DNA of 44,182 nt from JBCBKZ01 sp039026975 (GTDB taxonomy: Bacteria; Bacteroidota; Bacteroidia; J057), in the NCBI GenBank assembly GCA_039026975.1, contig JBCCLI010000006.1, forward strand, positions 1 to 44,182, given 5' to 3'. This document shows, piece after piece, positions 32,578 through 41,068 of the stretch. The position numbers and the translations under genes are program-made. Positions within the stretch are counted from its first letter, which is position 1, and the number at the start of each line of letters is the position of its first letter. Below the pieces are notes generated by a model. It worked only from the letters and a program-made list of their open reading frames with translations, ran no database searches and had not been told where the DNA came from.

Positions 32578-33876
32578 ATGGTAAATGTAAAAGAACGGCT
32601 GGAAAAAGCCTCCCCCTTTTGGTTCACCCTATTTACTGTATTTGCTGCTTTTGGGACCTACTTCTGTATGTATTCCCTTCGGAAGCCCTTTACGGTAGCC
32701 ACTTTTGAAGATATGACCTTCATGGGGGTAGACTATAAAATATGGCTTATCACCATTCAGGTGCTGGGATATATGCTGTCCAAGTTCATAGGGATTAAAG
32801 TTATCTCGGAAATGAAGGCTTCATGGCGGGTTTTCTGGATGCTCATATTAGCAGGGGTTGCTGGACTTTCCCTACTCCTATTTGCTATCACGCCCGCTCC
32901 CTATAATATTATTTGGATGTTCTTTAATGGTCTTCCGTTGGGGATGATCTGGGGGCTAGTATTTGGCTATCTGGAAGGAAGAAAGAATACAGAGATCCTG
33001 GGGGCAGGTCTTTGTGTCAGTTTCATTGTTTCCTCTGGGGTGGTGAAATCCGTAGGGAAGTATGTCATGCTCCACTGGGGCGTTACGGAGTTTTGGATGC
33101 CCTTTGTTACAGCCATGATCTTTATTATTCCACTTGTGGTGTCAGTATGGATGCTCAGCCAGATCCCCCCGCCTACAGCCGAGGATGAGCGCCTGCGTAC
33201 CAAGAGACGGCCTATGAACCGGGCAGAGCGGATTTCATTTATAAAGGAGTTTGGGCTAGGACTAGTCTTGCTGATTACAGTCTATGTACTTCTGACCGCT
33301 TTTAGAGATTTCAGAGATAACTTTGCTGCTGAAATATGGCAAACCCTGGGGTATGGGGATTCTCCTTCCATCTTTACTGCTACAGAAGTACCTGTGTCAT
33401 TAGGCGTATTATTAGTGATAGGGCTGACGGTTCTCATTAAGGATAATATGCGAGCCTTGATTATTAACCACCTCATTATCCTAGTAGGCTTAGTGATGGT
33501 AGCTGTTAGCACCTTTGCTTTCCAGCAGGGATGGATAGGAGCACCACTGTGGATGATTTTAGAGGGGTTAGGCCTCTACCTGGGCTACGTACTTTACAAT
33601 AGTGTATTTTTTGAAAGAATTATCGCTGCTTTCAAATATGTGAGTAATGTCGGCTTTCTGATCTATTTGGCAGATTCTTTCGGATATATGGGAAGTGTAG
33701 GGGTTCTCTTATATAAAAACTTTGGGCAGGCGGAACTGAGCTGGCTCTCTTTCTTTGAGATTTCCAGCTATGTGATGGCAGGAGTGGGAATCTTATTTAC
33801 TACAGCTTCCCTGGTCTATTTCTATTTCAAAGAAAAGAATTGGACGTTAACCCAGGAAGCTGTGGAAACCGCCTAA
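32578..33876 (+). CDS. DUF5690-type MFS-like transporter
   Basis: A 432-residue protein with about 12 membrane helices, start ATG 32578. FAAFGTYFCMYSLRKPFTVA near the N-terminus, LGYMLSKFIGIKV and FNGLPLGMIWGLVFGYLEGR are marks of the DUF5690 group, which is related to the organophosphate:phosphate-type major facilitator family and is almost confined to Bacteroidota. The cytosolic loop (about residues 195-215) is basic and Pro-rich. The substrate is unknown; its divergent pairing with the FAD oxidoreductase suggests uptake of that enzyme's amine substrate, possibly a phosphonate (inference). No terminator stands out after it. Confidence 0.82.
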   Translation: MVNVKERLEKASPFWFTLFTVFAAFGTYFCMYSLRKPFTVATFEDMTFMGVDYKIWLITIQVLGYMLSKFIGIKVISEMKASWRVFWMLILAGVAGLSLLLFAITPAPYNIIWMFFNGLPLGMIWGLVFGYLEGRKNTEILGAGLCVSFIVSSGVVKSVGKYVMLHWGVTEFWMPFVTAMIFIIPLVVSVWMLSQIPPPTAEDERLRTKRRPMNRAERISFIKEFGLGLVLLITVYVLLTAFRDFRDNFAAEIWQTLGYGDSPSIFTATEVPVSLGVLLVIGLTVLIKDNMRALIINHLIILVGLVMVAVSTFAFQQGWIGAPLWMILEGLGLYLGYVLYNSVFFERIIAAFKYVSNVGFLIYLADSFGYMGSVGVLLYKNFGQAELSWLSFFEISSYVMAGVGILFTTASLVYFYFKEKNWTLTQEAVETA

Positions 33877-33891
33877 AAAATGGGCTGAAAT

Positions 33892-33918
33892 CCATAGGAC
33901 CACAGGGAACCCATAGGA
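33892..33918. repeat. CCATAGGA direct repeat upstream of GH20 gene
   Basis: CCATAGGA occurs at 33892-33899 and 33911-33918, a 19-bp period near two helical turns, in the 147-bp gap before the hexosaminidase gene. It may be a protein-binding site; chance cannot be excluded. Confidence 0.3.
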
Positions 33919-34023
33919 TCCGTAGCATAACCTTGTCTAAATTATCCCAAAAGATATAATCTGTATATTCACCCTAAAGAGACAATACACCTTTTAATAC
34001 AGGACTTACAAACCCGAACTACT

Positions 34024-36369
34024 ATGAACAAATCATTAATAGGCTATTTTCTGATCTTGTTAAGTATGAGTATTATAGCTTGTGAGCCACCTTCTCCCGG
34101 AGGTAGTTCTTCTTCGGAAGAGAAATATGCCATCATCCCCCTACCTTCTTCTCTAACGCCCCAAAGAGGGGAATTTTCTATAGGCGAAGGCACAGTAATA
34201 AGTGTAGCAGAAGACGCTATGGATGCCTTGCCTACAGCGGATATGTTGGCAGGCTTGGTTGAGCAGCAGACTTCCATGAAATTGGCAGTGGAAAAAGGAG
34301 GAAGTGCTGGAAGTGGAAAGATTCATTTTGCTATGAATGAATCTTTAGGATCAGATGAAGCCTATACCCTAAGCGTGAGTAGCTCCCAAATAAATATTTC
34401 CGCTAAAGGAGCAGCAGGCTTCTTTTATGCTATGCAGAGTTTACGCCAGCTATTTCCAGTGGCTTTTGAAGCGGGAGGAATATCTGCTTTAGCTGTACCC
34501 GCTGTAGAGATTGAAGATGCGCCCAGGTATGTGTATAGAGGCATGATGCTGGATGTAGGAAGGCACTTCTTCCCAGTAGCGTTTGTCAAAAAATATATTG
34601 ACCTGATAGCCTTTCATAAAATGAATCGCTTTCATTGGCACCTGACAGAAGATCAGGGGTGGAGGGTTGAGGTCAAAAAGTATCCTAAGTTAGCAGAAAT
34701 AGCTGCATACAGAGATGAGTCCCTAATAGGCCACTATAGGGACCAACCCTGGCAATTTGATGGGGAAAAGTACGGGGGATATTATACCCAGGAAGAAATG
34801 CGGGAAGTGGTAGCTTACGCAGCAGAAAGACATATTACCGTTATTCCTGAGATAGAAATGCCCGGACATTCTATGGCCGCCTTGGCCGCCTACCCGGAAT
34901 TAGGCTGCCTGGATGGACCTTATGAAGTAGCTAAATTATGGGGGATACATGATGATATTTATTGTCCTAAAGAGGAAACCTTTGCCTTTCTGGAGAATGT
35001 CCTATTGGAGGTTATGGATATTTTTCCTTCGACCTATATTCACATTGGAGGTGATGAGGCCCCTAAAACCCAGTGGGAAGAGAGTGCCGTAGCCCAGGAA
35101 GTAATTAAGCGGGAAGGCTTGAAGGATGAGCATGAGCTACAATCCTACTTTATCCAGAGAATGGAAAAATTCCTGAATAGCCATGGAAGATCTATTATTG
35201 GCTGGGATGAGATTTTGGAAGGTGGCCTGGCTCCTAATGCTACTGTGATGTCCTGGAGAGGAATGGAAGGAGGAATAGAAGCTGCTAAACAGGGGCATGA
35301 TGTCATTATGACACCTACCTCACATGTATACCTGGACTATTATCAGGCAGACCCTGATCATGAGCCGTTGGCTATAGGCGGAAATCTACCTATAGAGAAA
35401 GTTTATAGCCTGGAACCTACGCCTGAAGAATTAACGGAAGAAGAGGCTAAGCATATACTAGGTACGCAGGGAAATCTCTGGACAGAGTATATCCCTACGC
35501 CTGAAAAGGCTGAATATATGACTTACCCACGTGCCTCTGCTTTAGCAGAAGTAGCTTGGTCCCCCAAGGACAAGAGAGATTTTGATGGATTCAGCAGGCG
35601 TCTGGGAGTTCACCTGGAAAGACTCTCTAATATGGGTGTGAATGTAGCTAAGCATTTTTTTGAAGTACAAGCCACCAGTATGCCAGATGAGTCTTCTCGT
35701 TCATTAGATATCAGCCTGAAAACCATGAGTGATAAAACGACCATCAAGTACACCACGGATGGTAGTGACCCTGCTGAGAATGGAGCTGTATATTCTTCCC
35801 CTTTCTCTCTAAAGGAAACCGGGACGGTAAAAGCCGTAGCCATGGTAGACGGAGAAGCCCAGGGTAACACGAAATCTTTTTCTTATGTGGTACATAAAGC
35901 TACGGGGATACAGCCTGAGCTCGTTACGCAGCCTGATGATAAGTATTTTGCCGGCCCTAATGTACTAACCAATGGGGTAAAGGGAAATATGATCTTTAAT
36001 GATCTGTGGTATGGGTATTCTGGGGAGGACGCAGAAATAGTGATAGACCTTGGGAAAACGGAGTCTGTATCAGAAATATCAGCAAGCTTTCTCCACACTA
36101 CTTATGCATGGATTTTTCAGCCGCAGGAGGTTTCTTTTTCCCTCTCTAAAGATGGGGAATCATTTGAGGAAGTGACCTTAGCTTCAGATCCAGTCTCAAG
36201 GGAGAATGAAGAAAATATGGTTAGTATTTATCGGGTAGCGTCCAGTCTGCCTGAATCTAAAGAGGCTCGGTATGTGAAAGTTATGGCTAAAAATGCACCC
36301 ATTCCTTCCTGGCATGGCGGAGCGGGAAAAGATGCTTGGCTATTTATAGATGAGGTAGAGGTTAAATGA
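34024..36369 (+). CDS. GH20 beta-N-acetylhexosaminidase lipoprotein
   Basis: A 781-residue lipoprotein (lipobox SMSIIAC, Cys20) that removes terminal N-acetylhexosamine from chitin fragments, glycoproteins or cell-wall glycans. The order is: GH20 N-terminal beta domain (about 35-165); TIM barrel from YRGMMLDVGRHFFPVAF (about 171) with HWHLTEDQGWRVEVKKYPKL and the catalytic pair Asp344-Glu345 in HIGGDEAPKTQW; a chitobiase C-terminal-like beta domain (about 565-635, TIKYTTDGSDP); and an F5/8-type carbohydrate-binding domain (about 650-781). The retained Asp-Glu supports substrate-assisted catalysis. It probably faces the periplasm or cell surface. It is a single gene, with inverted repeat DNA after it. 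Confidence 0.95.
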   Translation: MNKSLIGYFLILLSMSIIACEPPSPGGSSSSEEKYAIIPLPSSLTPQRGEFSIGEGTVISVAEDAMDALPTADMLAGLVEQQTSMKLAVEKGGSAGSGKIHFAMNESLGSDEAYTLSVSSSQINISAKGAAGFFYAMQSLRQLFPVAFEAGGISALAVPAVEIEDAPRYVYRGMMLDVGRHFFPVAFVKKYIDLIAFHKMNRFHWHLTEDQGWRVEVKKYPKLAEIAAYRDESLIGHYRDQPWQFDGEKYGGYYTQEEMREVVAYAAERHITVIPEIEMPGHSMAALAAYPELGCLDGPYEVAKLWGIHDDIYCPKEETFAFLENVLLEVMDIFPSTYIHIGGDEAPKTQWEESAVAQEVIKREGLKDEHELQSYFIQRMEKFLNSHGRSIIGWDEILEGGLAPNATVMSWRGMEGGIEAAKQGHDVIMTPTSHVYLDYYQADPDHEPLAIGGNLPIEKVYSLEPTPEELTEEEAKHILGTQGNLWTEYIPTPEKAEYMTYPRASALAEVAWSPKDKRDFDGFSRRLGVHLERLSNMGVNVAKHFFEVQATSMPDESSRSLDISLKTMSDKTTIKYTTDGSDPAENGAVYSSPFSLKETGTVKAVAMVDGEAQGNTKSFSYVVHKATGIQPELVTQPDDKYFAGPNVLTNGVKGNMIFNDLWYGYSGEDAEIVIDLGKTESVSEISASFLHTTYAWIFQPQEVSFSLSKDGESFEEVTLASDPVSRENEENMVSIYRVASSLPESKEARYVKVMAKNAPIPSWHGGAGKDAWLFIDEVEVK

Positions 36370-36415
36370 TAACCGAAGAAAATAGATTACGTAACACAGA
36401 TTAGATATGTATTTC

Positions 36416-36440
36416 ATTAATTGGTAGTAAGTCAATTAAT
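36416..36440. repeat. Perfect 8-bp inverted repeat ATTAATTG/CAATTAAT
   Basis: Perfect arms 36416-36423 and 36433-36440 with a 9-nt spacer lie between the GH20 and LEA-like genes, 48 bp before the latter. It is AT-only apart from one G/C pair, so it suits a regulator site better than a terminator. Confidence 0.5.
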
Positions 36441-36488
36441 ATTCATACAGTATTCATGATAACTCCACCTATTTAACAGATTCAACCC

Positions 36489-37238
36489 ATGGGAATACTA
36501 GACAACATGAAAAAATTCTTCGGCAAGGCTGCTGAAGTTGCTGAAGAGACAGTAGAAAAGGCTTCCGAGGAGGCAGGAAAACTAGCTGAAAAAGCGCAGG
36601 AAGTGGCTGGAGAAGCCATGAAAAATTCAGAAGGACTCCTAGGAGAAATTAAAGAAGAAGGAGCTGAGTTTTTTGAGAAAGCCAAAGAAGTAGGACAGAT
36701 AGCCATGGATAAGGGAAATGAGTTTATAGAAGAGGCTACTAAAGTAGCAGGTGATGTGGCTAGTAAAGCAGGTTCCACCATAGATGCAGCGGTAGAAAAA
36801 ACATCAGAAGTAGCTAAAGACGTAACAGAAACAGTTAAGGATAAAGCAGGAGAAGCTAAAGAAGCTGGAAAAGCAGCTATGGAAAAAGGAGGGGAACTCA
36901 TGGATGAAGCAGCCAAGAAAGCTGCGGAAGCAAAAGATGCTGCTACAGGAGCTATGAAAGACGTAGCAGAAACAGTTAAAGATAAGGCAGAAGAAGCGAA
37001 AGAGGCTGGAAAAGAAGCTATGGAAAAAGGAAGTGAACTCATGGATGAAGCAGCCAAGAAAGCTACTGAAGCAAAAGATGCTGCTACAGGAGCGGTAAAA
37101 GAGGTGGCTGATAAAGTAGCCTCAAAAGCAGAGTCAGTAAAAGATGCTGCCACTGATGCTGCAGAAGAGGCCAAGGATGCCACTGAGGATATAGCTGATG
37201 CAGCAGAAGACGCCATAGACGGAGAGGATAAGAAATAA
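36489..37238 (+). CDS. LEA/apolipoprotein-like helical repeat protein
   Basis: A 249-residue protein made almost wholly of Ala, Lys, Glu, Asp, Gly, Val and Met, with 11-residue-style amphipathic helix periodicity as in group 3 LEA proteins and apolipoproteins. It begins MGILDNMKKFFGKAAEVAEE with no signal peptide, and it has no Cys, Trp or Pro. A 47-residue block (from ETVKDKAGEAKEAGKAA, about residue 114) is repeated in tandem once, nearly unchanged. Such proteins fold on membranes or on drying and protect against stress; here that is inference. Transcription is its own, with an inverted repeat upstream and a terminator after it. Confidence 0.8.
   Translation: MGILDNMKKFFGKAAEVAEETVEKASEEAGKLAEKAQEVAGEAMKNSEGLLGEIKEEGAEFFEKAKEVGQIAMDKGNEFIEEATKVAGDVASKAGSTIDAAVEKTSEVAKDVTETVKDKAGEAKEAGKAAMEKGGELMDEAAKKAAEAKDAATGAMKDVAETVKDKAEEAKEAGKEAMEKGSELMDEAAKKATEAKDAATGAVKEVADKVASKAESVKDAATDAAEEAKDATEDIADAAEDAIDGEDKK
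36828..37109 (+). repeat. 141-bp tandem repeat inside the LEA-like gene
   Basis: Units 36828-36968 and 36969-37109 are in frame (47 codons each) and nearly identical, with long exact runs such as GAACTCATGGATGAAGCAGC. The few differences are mostly substitutions such as A to E or G to S, implying a fairly recent internal duplication. Confidence 0.88.
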
Positions 37239-37262
37239 CGCCTTTTCAAATAGACAAAACCT

Positions 37263-37290
37263 GAGCCTGGAATGATCCGGGCTCTTTTTA
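37263..37290 (+). terminator. Rho-independent terminator
   Basis: An 8-bp stem (GAGCCTGG / CCGGGCTC, one G-U) with a 6-nt loop and a run of T follows the LEA-like gene 24 bp after its stop. Confidence 0.88.
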
Positions 37291-37312
37291 TTCTCCCCTA
37301 CCTACAATTACC

Positions 37313-38218
37313 ATGAATATTCTCACATCCACTATTTTTCTCGTTTTAGTAGGCGTAGGCTCCTCTACACTTGCGCAAGGCGATAAGCTATATTTTGGGC
37401 TGGAAGCGCCCACCTCTGAACCAGTAGTATTCGCTCCTGATCTCATTTCTCTACCTGACAGAAATGAGTTTGGCTCTACCTTCTCTAAAGATGGGAAGGA
37501 ATTTTACTTTGCCGTAGACTTTGATGGGAGAAATGAAATCTATTTTTCTGAGTTGATAGCAGGAGAATGGACTAAGCCTATGGTCATCCTTAAGCATGAG
37601 GCCTACGGCTATAATGATCCCATGCTAGATCCAGATGAGAATCGGCTGTACTTTATCTCTAACCAACCTCTATCTGGTAGTGGAAAAGAGAAAGACATAG
37701 ATATCTGGTATGTGGAAAGACAGGGGGAAAGCTGGTCTGACCCCGTGAACGCTGGTCCTACTATCAACAGTGAAAAGAATGAGTATTATATCAGCTTTGC
37801 AGCAGATGGTTCTATGTACTTTGCTTCTAATATTCTGACCTCTGAGGAGCGGTATTGGGATTATGAGATTTACCGGTCTCAGTTGAAAGCGGGAGCTTTC
37901 CAGAAAGCAGAAATACTACCGGAAGAAATCAATACAGGCAGATATGAGGCGGATGTATATGTAGCTCCAGATGAATCCTACCTTATCTATTGTGCTGCTA
38001 GAGCTGACAGTTACGGGAAAGGGGATCTCTACATAAATTTCAAGGATGAGGAGGGAAACTGGCTTCCTTCCCAGCACATAGGTGCCCCCGTGAGCACAGA
38101 ATCACATGATCTCTGTCCTTTTGTAACAGCAGACGGGAAGTATCTTTTCTACACCAGTAGCCAGGATATTTATTGGGTCAGTACGGAAGTGTTAGAGCAG
38201 TATAGGCCAGAAAAATAA
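37313..38218 (+). CDS. Secreted PD40/TolB-like beta-propeller protein
   Basis: A 301-residue exported protein with a signal peptide (about 1-21, ending STLAQG). Several PD40-type blades follow: FGSTFSKDGKEFYFAVDFDG (about 53-72), YNDPMLDPDENRLYFISNQP, YYISFAADGSMYFASN, YEADVYVAPDESYLIYCA and LCPFVTADGKYLFYTSS. Each has the typical P.fSpDG.ylyF pattern. This is a short periplasmic or surface propeller with no linked enzyme, OmpA or peptidase domain, so it probably binds a protein or glycan partner. It starts 23 bp after the terminator and has a secreted protein gene 5 bp after it, most likely in one operon. Confidence 0.82.
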   Translation: MNILTSTIFLVLVGVGSSTLAQGDKLYFGLEAPTSEPVVFAPDLISLPDRNEFGSTFSKDGKEFYFAVDFDGRNEIYFSELIAGEWTKPMVILKHEAYGYNDPMLDPDENRLYFISNQPLSGSGKEKDIDIWYVERQGESWSDPVNAGPTINSEKNEYYISFAADGSMYFASNILTSEERYWDYEIYRSQLKAGAFQKAEILPEEINTGRYEADVYVAPDESYLIYCAARADSYGKGDLYINFKDEEGNWLPSQHIGAPVSTESHDLCPFVTADGKYLFYTSSQDIYWVSTEVLEQYRPEK

Positions 38219-38223
38219 ATCCC

Positions 38224-38778
38224 ATGTTTTATAGAAACAAAGTCCTAGCGTACAATACGCATAGAAGTATCCTATTTATTTGTTTCCTATCATTCTCCTC
38301 GGCTTTACCTGCCCAAATTCTCCCCTCAGAATGGATAGGGAAATGGGAAGGTACCGTAGATATCTGGTCCTATAATGAAAAGACCTACTCCTTTCCTATG
38401 TCCCTGGATGTACAGCAAGGTGATTCTGCCTTACGCTTTACCATCAACTATATGGGAGATCCTGAGAAACCAGATATCAGGAAGTATCAACTGATCATGG
38501 TGGATTCCGCAAAATTTCACCTGGCCATAGATGAGCAGAATAGTATTTTGCTAGACTCCTATTATAACGGAGGATGCCTTTATAATAGATTTGCGGTGGA
38601 GCTGACGGATATACAGATGAGAATTTGCCTGGAAGGGGAGAGTATGTCCTACGAACTCATTTCTACTGCTAATGAAGCTGTCAGAACCAGTGGAGGAGAA
38701 ATCATGGAAAATGATACTATACCGGATGTGTTCAGCTACGAGGTCATGCAGGTGATGAAGGCCAAGCTAGCGAAGTGA
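38224..38778 (+). CDS. Secreted calycin-like protein of unknown function
   Basis: A 184-residue protein with a signal peptide (to about residue 32, ending SSALPAQ). The mature start, LPSEWIGKWEGTVDIWS, has the W.G.WEG strand opening seen in lipocalin/calycin-type small barrels, followed by alternating strands to about residue 165. Two Cys in the barrel (about residues 120 and 139) could form a disulfide. I do not recognise a named family. It is 5 bp after the PD40 gene, so the two are likely partners in one transcript. Its stop is 3 bp from that of the convergent Uma2 gene. Confidence 0.6.
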   Translation: MFYRNKVLAYNTHRSILFICFLSFSSALPAQILPSEWIGKWEGTVDIWSYNEKTYSFPMSLDVQQGDSALRFTINYMGDPEKPDIRKYQLIMVDSAKFHLAIDEQNSILLDSYYNGGCLYNRFAVELTDIQMRICLEGESMSYELISTANEAVRTSGGEIMENDTIPDVFSYEVMQVMKAKLAK

Positions 38779-38781
38779 GGC

Positions 38782-39360
38782 TTAGCTGAACACCTTACTC
38801 AGGTCTACCTCCAAGCCTGGGAATAAGTCTGTAGTAAGTATGTCTTGGTCTGTAAAGGGCTGTTTTCCAATGAACACTCCCTCTTCATTTCTGACATATT
38901 TAATCAAGCTTGGATCAGCGGAATGGACTATCCAATACTCTTTCACTCCAGCTTCTTCATATAAAGAAAACTTGTCCTTCATTTCTTTTCGGCTGTTGCC
39001 AGGAGAAAGAACTTCTACCACCAGGTCAGGTGCACCATTACAGCCCTGAATATCCAATTTGCTTTCATCACAAATCACACAAATATCTGGCTGAACTACA
39101 GTATCTGAGTCTTTTTTACTGGAAGGAAGCCTGACATCAAAAGGAGCCACAAATGAACGACAAGGATGTTCAATTAGAAAATGCCCAATGAATGCTTGAA
39201 GCCCACTTACAATTTTTTGATGTTGCACATTAGGCGCAGGGGGCATGAGAGCTATTTTCCCTTTGAGTAATTCAAGTCGTTCTTTTATATCCCATGTCAG
39301 GTAATCTCCATAAGTGTAAAGAGCATTCATATCCAATTGAGAAAGCTTAGTTACTGACAT
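38782..39360 (-). CDS. Uma2-family putative endonuclease (DUF820)
   Basis: A 192-residue protein of the Uma2 family, with the PD-(D/E)XK nuclease-like fold. Visible marks are FDVRLPSSK, VVQPDICVICDES (Asp in the PD position), DLVVEVLSPGNSRKEMKDK (the ExK-like Glu and conserved SPGNS), and YEEAGVKEYWIV. Residues and length match the family. Uma2 proteins are common, often in many copies, and their true role is unclear; the suggested link is DNA cleavage or DNA repair or mobile DNA. Here it is a single copy with no partner, convergent with the secreted-protein operon and divergent from the flippase gene. Confidence 0.9.
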   Translation of the reverse strand: MSVTKLSQLDMNALYTYGDYLTWDIKERLELLKGKIALMPPAPNVQHQKIVSGLQAFIGHFLIEHPCRSFVAPFDVRLPSSKKDSDTVVQPDICVICDESKLDIQGCNGAPDLVVEVLSPGNSRKEMKDKFSLYEEAGVKEYWIVHSADPSLIKYVRNEEGVFIGKQPFTDQDILTTDLFPGLEVDLSKVFS

Positions 39361-39509
39361 AACTTTTCTGTTTGAAACAATTTAATAAAAACAGGAAGCA
39401 GGAGAAAAGATTTTCCTTTCATACATGACTCACTGTTTAATTTAGGCCATTTGTACTAACGGAAACCCATAAAATCGTTCTATCTTCGTAGCTGATTTAA
39501 CGCCATTAC

Positions 39510-41012
39510 ATGGGGGTACTGAAAAAACTTGCTGGGCAAACAGTCATTTATGGCTTGAGTACCATCATTTCCCGCCTGCTCAATCTCTTCTTCACGCCCT
39601 TCTACACAGATGTCTTCCCCAAAGGCGTCTATGGGATTTACACCAATCTCTATGCGAATATGGCTTTCGCCAATGTGATCCTCACATTTGGGATGGAGAC
39701 CACCTTCTTTCGCTTTCTTCAGGATAATAAGGATGTGAAAAAGGTCTATAATCAAGCCTTCTTCTGGATTCTGCTATTAGTAGGAGGATTCTTTCTGATT
39801 GGGTTAGGGTTAAATGAACAGATAGCTACTTTCCTGGGATATACAGGAGAAGGTAATTTGATCCTTCTTCTCATGGGAATCATTGGATTAGATGCCCTAT
39901 CAGCCTTGCCGCTAGCCAAGCTTAGGTATGAGGAAAAGGTATTGCGCTTTGCAGCCATCAATGTTACCAATGTCATTATTACCATCATCCTGAACATCAT
40001 TTTTATCTATTTTCTCGAGTTGGGAATTAATTATGTGTTTGTAGCTAATTTGATTGCTTCAGCTGCAAGATTTTTGATGGCGCTGTGGGGAAATCTTCCT
40101 ACCTCCCTGAGACCTGAATTGGCTTTACTCCGAGAGATGATAGATTATGCTTTTTTTATGATGATTGCTGGGCTAGCAGGAATTATGAACGAAACCTTAG
40201 ATCGGGCATATATGCCCAGGTGGTGGGGGGAAGAAGCTAAGGACTTCCAGGGAGAATTATTAACAGGGACAGAAATGGTGGGTGTATATGGTGCCAGCTA
40301 TAAGGTGGCCGGACTGATTTACTTAGCCACTCAGGCATTCCGCTACGCTGTAGAACCTTTCTTTTTTAAGCAGGCAGGTGAGAAAAACTCCCCTCAAACC
40401 TTTGCCAGAATCTTCCACTATTTCATCATAGCTTCCCTGACGGGATTCCTTCTGGTAGGCAGCTTCCGATTTGAGATCGTCTCCTTTAACTTCTTTGGGA
40501 TTCCTAATGCACTAGGCATGGGGACCAAGACTTTTGTGAATGAAGCATATTGGTCAGGCATAATCGTCATACCAGTGTTACTGTTGGCATATGTCTTCAA
40601 TGGGGCGTATATTAATATGTCCATCTGGTTTAAGATCACCAAACAAACCAGGATGGCTATTTGGTTCACTGGTACCGGAGCCCTCATCACTATCCTTATC
40701 AACTACTTCGGAATCCCTGTGTATGGGTATATGGCCAGTGCATGGGCCACCCTGATTTGCTATGTGGTTATGAGCATTATGGTGTATGTTATTGGACAAA
40801 AACATTACCCCATTCCTTATAAAATTGGGAGATTGATTGTATACCTTGGAGTGGTGCTTATAGGATTTGTAGTGAATGAGCAATTGGGGAGTATGCTTTC
40901 GAGCTGGGGAATGGTCATTGTGAAAGGGCTGGTAGTGCTAGCTTCACTGGGGATTATATTCTTAATGGAGTACTTCTATCCTTTATTTTCCCAAAAGAAT
41001 GAATCTACATGA
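39510..41012 (+). CDS. Wzx-like polysaccharide flippase (MOP superfamily)
   Basis: A 500-residue membrane protein with about 14 helices, in the oligosaccharide/polysaccharide exporter family of the MOP superfamily. The N-terminus LAGQTVIYGLSTIISRLLNL and FFTPFYTDVFPKGVYGIYT are typical (the TLSR/P.YT region). It likely flips undecaprenyl-linked repeat units across the inner membrane. It lies 8.3 kb from the sugar transferase and not in its transcript. The ATG at 39510 (MGVLKKLAG) is sound. The histidine-kinase gene follows 56 bp later on the same strand; whether they are co-transcribed is unclear. Confidence 0.9.
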   Translation: MGVLKKLAGQTVIYGLSTIISRLLNLFFTPFYTDVFPKGVYGIYTNLYANMAFANVILTFGMETTFFRFLQDNKDVKKVYNQAFFWILLLVGGFFLIGLGLNEQIATFLGYTGEGNLILLLMGIIGLDALSALPLAKLRYEEKVLRFAAINVTNVIITIILNIIFIYFLELGINYVFVANLIASAARFLMALWGNLPTSLRPELALLREMIDYAFFMMIAGLAGIMNETLDRAYMPRWWGEEAKDFQGELLTGTEMVGVYGASYKVAGLIYLATQAFRYAVEPFFFKQAGEKNSPQTFARIFHYFIIASLTGFLLVGSFRFEIVSFNFFGIPNALGMGTKTFVNEAYWSGIIVIPVLLLAYVFNGAYINMSIWFKITKQTRMAIWFTGTGALITILINYFGIPVYGYMASAWATLICYVVMSIMVYVIGQKHYPIPYKIGRLIVYLGVVLIGFVVNEQLGSMLSSWGMVIVKGLVVLASLGIIFLMEYFYPLFSQKNEST

Positions 41013-41068
41013 TGGGATTAGCAGAGATTAATATATTATTTGGTAGCTGAACTTAAGCAAATAAAGTC

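Noticed and set aside
33933..33960. TTGTCT-16 bp-TATAAT, an E. coli-like promoter before the GH20 gene
   Set aside because: Bacteroidota housekeeping promoters use TTTG and TAnnTTTG boxes; an AT-rich gap gives such matches by chance.
36482..37249. A 255-codon open frame antisense to the LEA-like gene
   Set aside because: It mirrors the Ala/Lys/Glu codons of the sense gene, which leave few antisense stops. The result is an Ala/Ser/Phe-rich low-complexity chain with no start context.
38782..39360. Uma2 gene as a sign of a mobile element or defence island
   Set aside because: No transposase, integrase, toxin or nuclease partner is near, and Uma2 genes occur widely as solitary genes.
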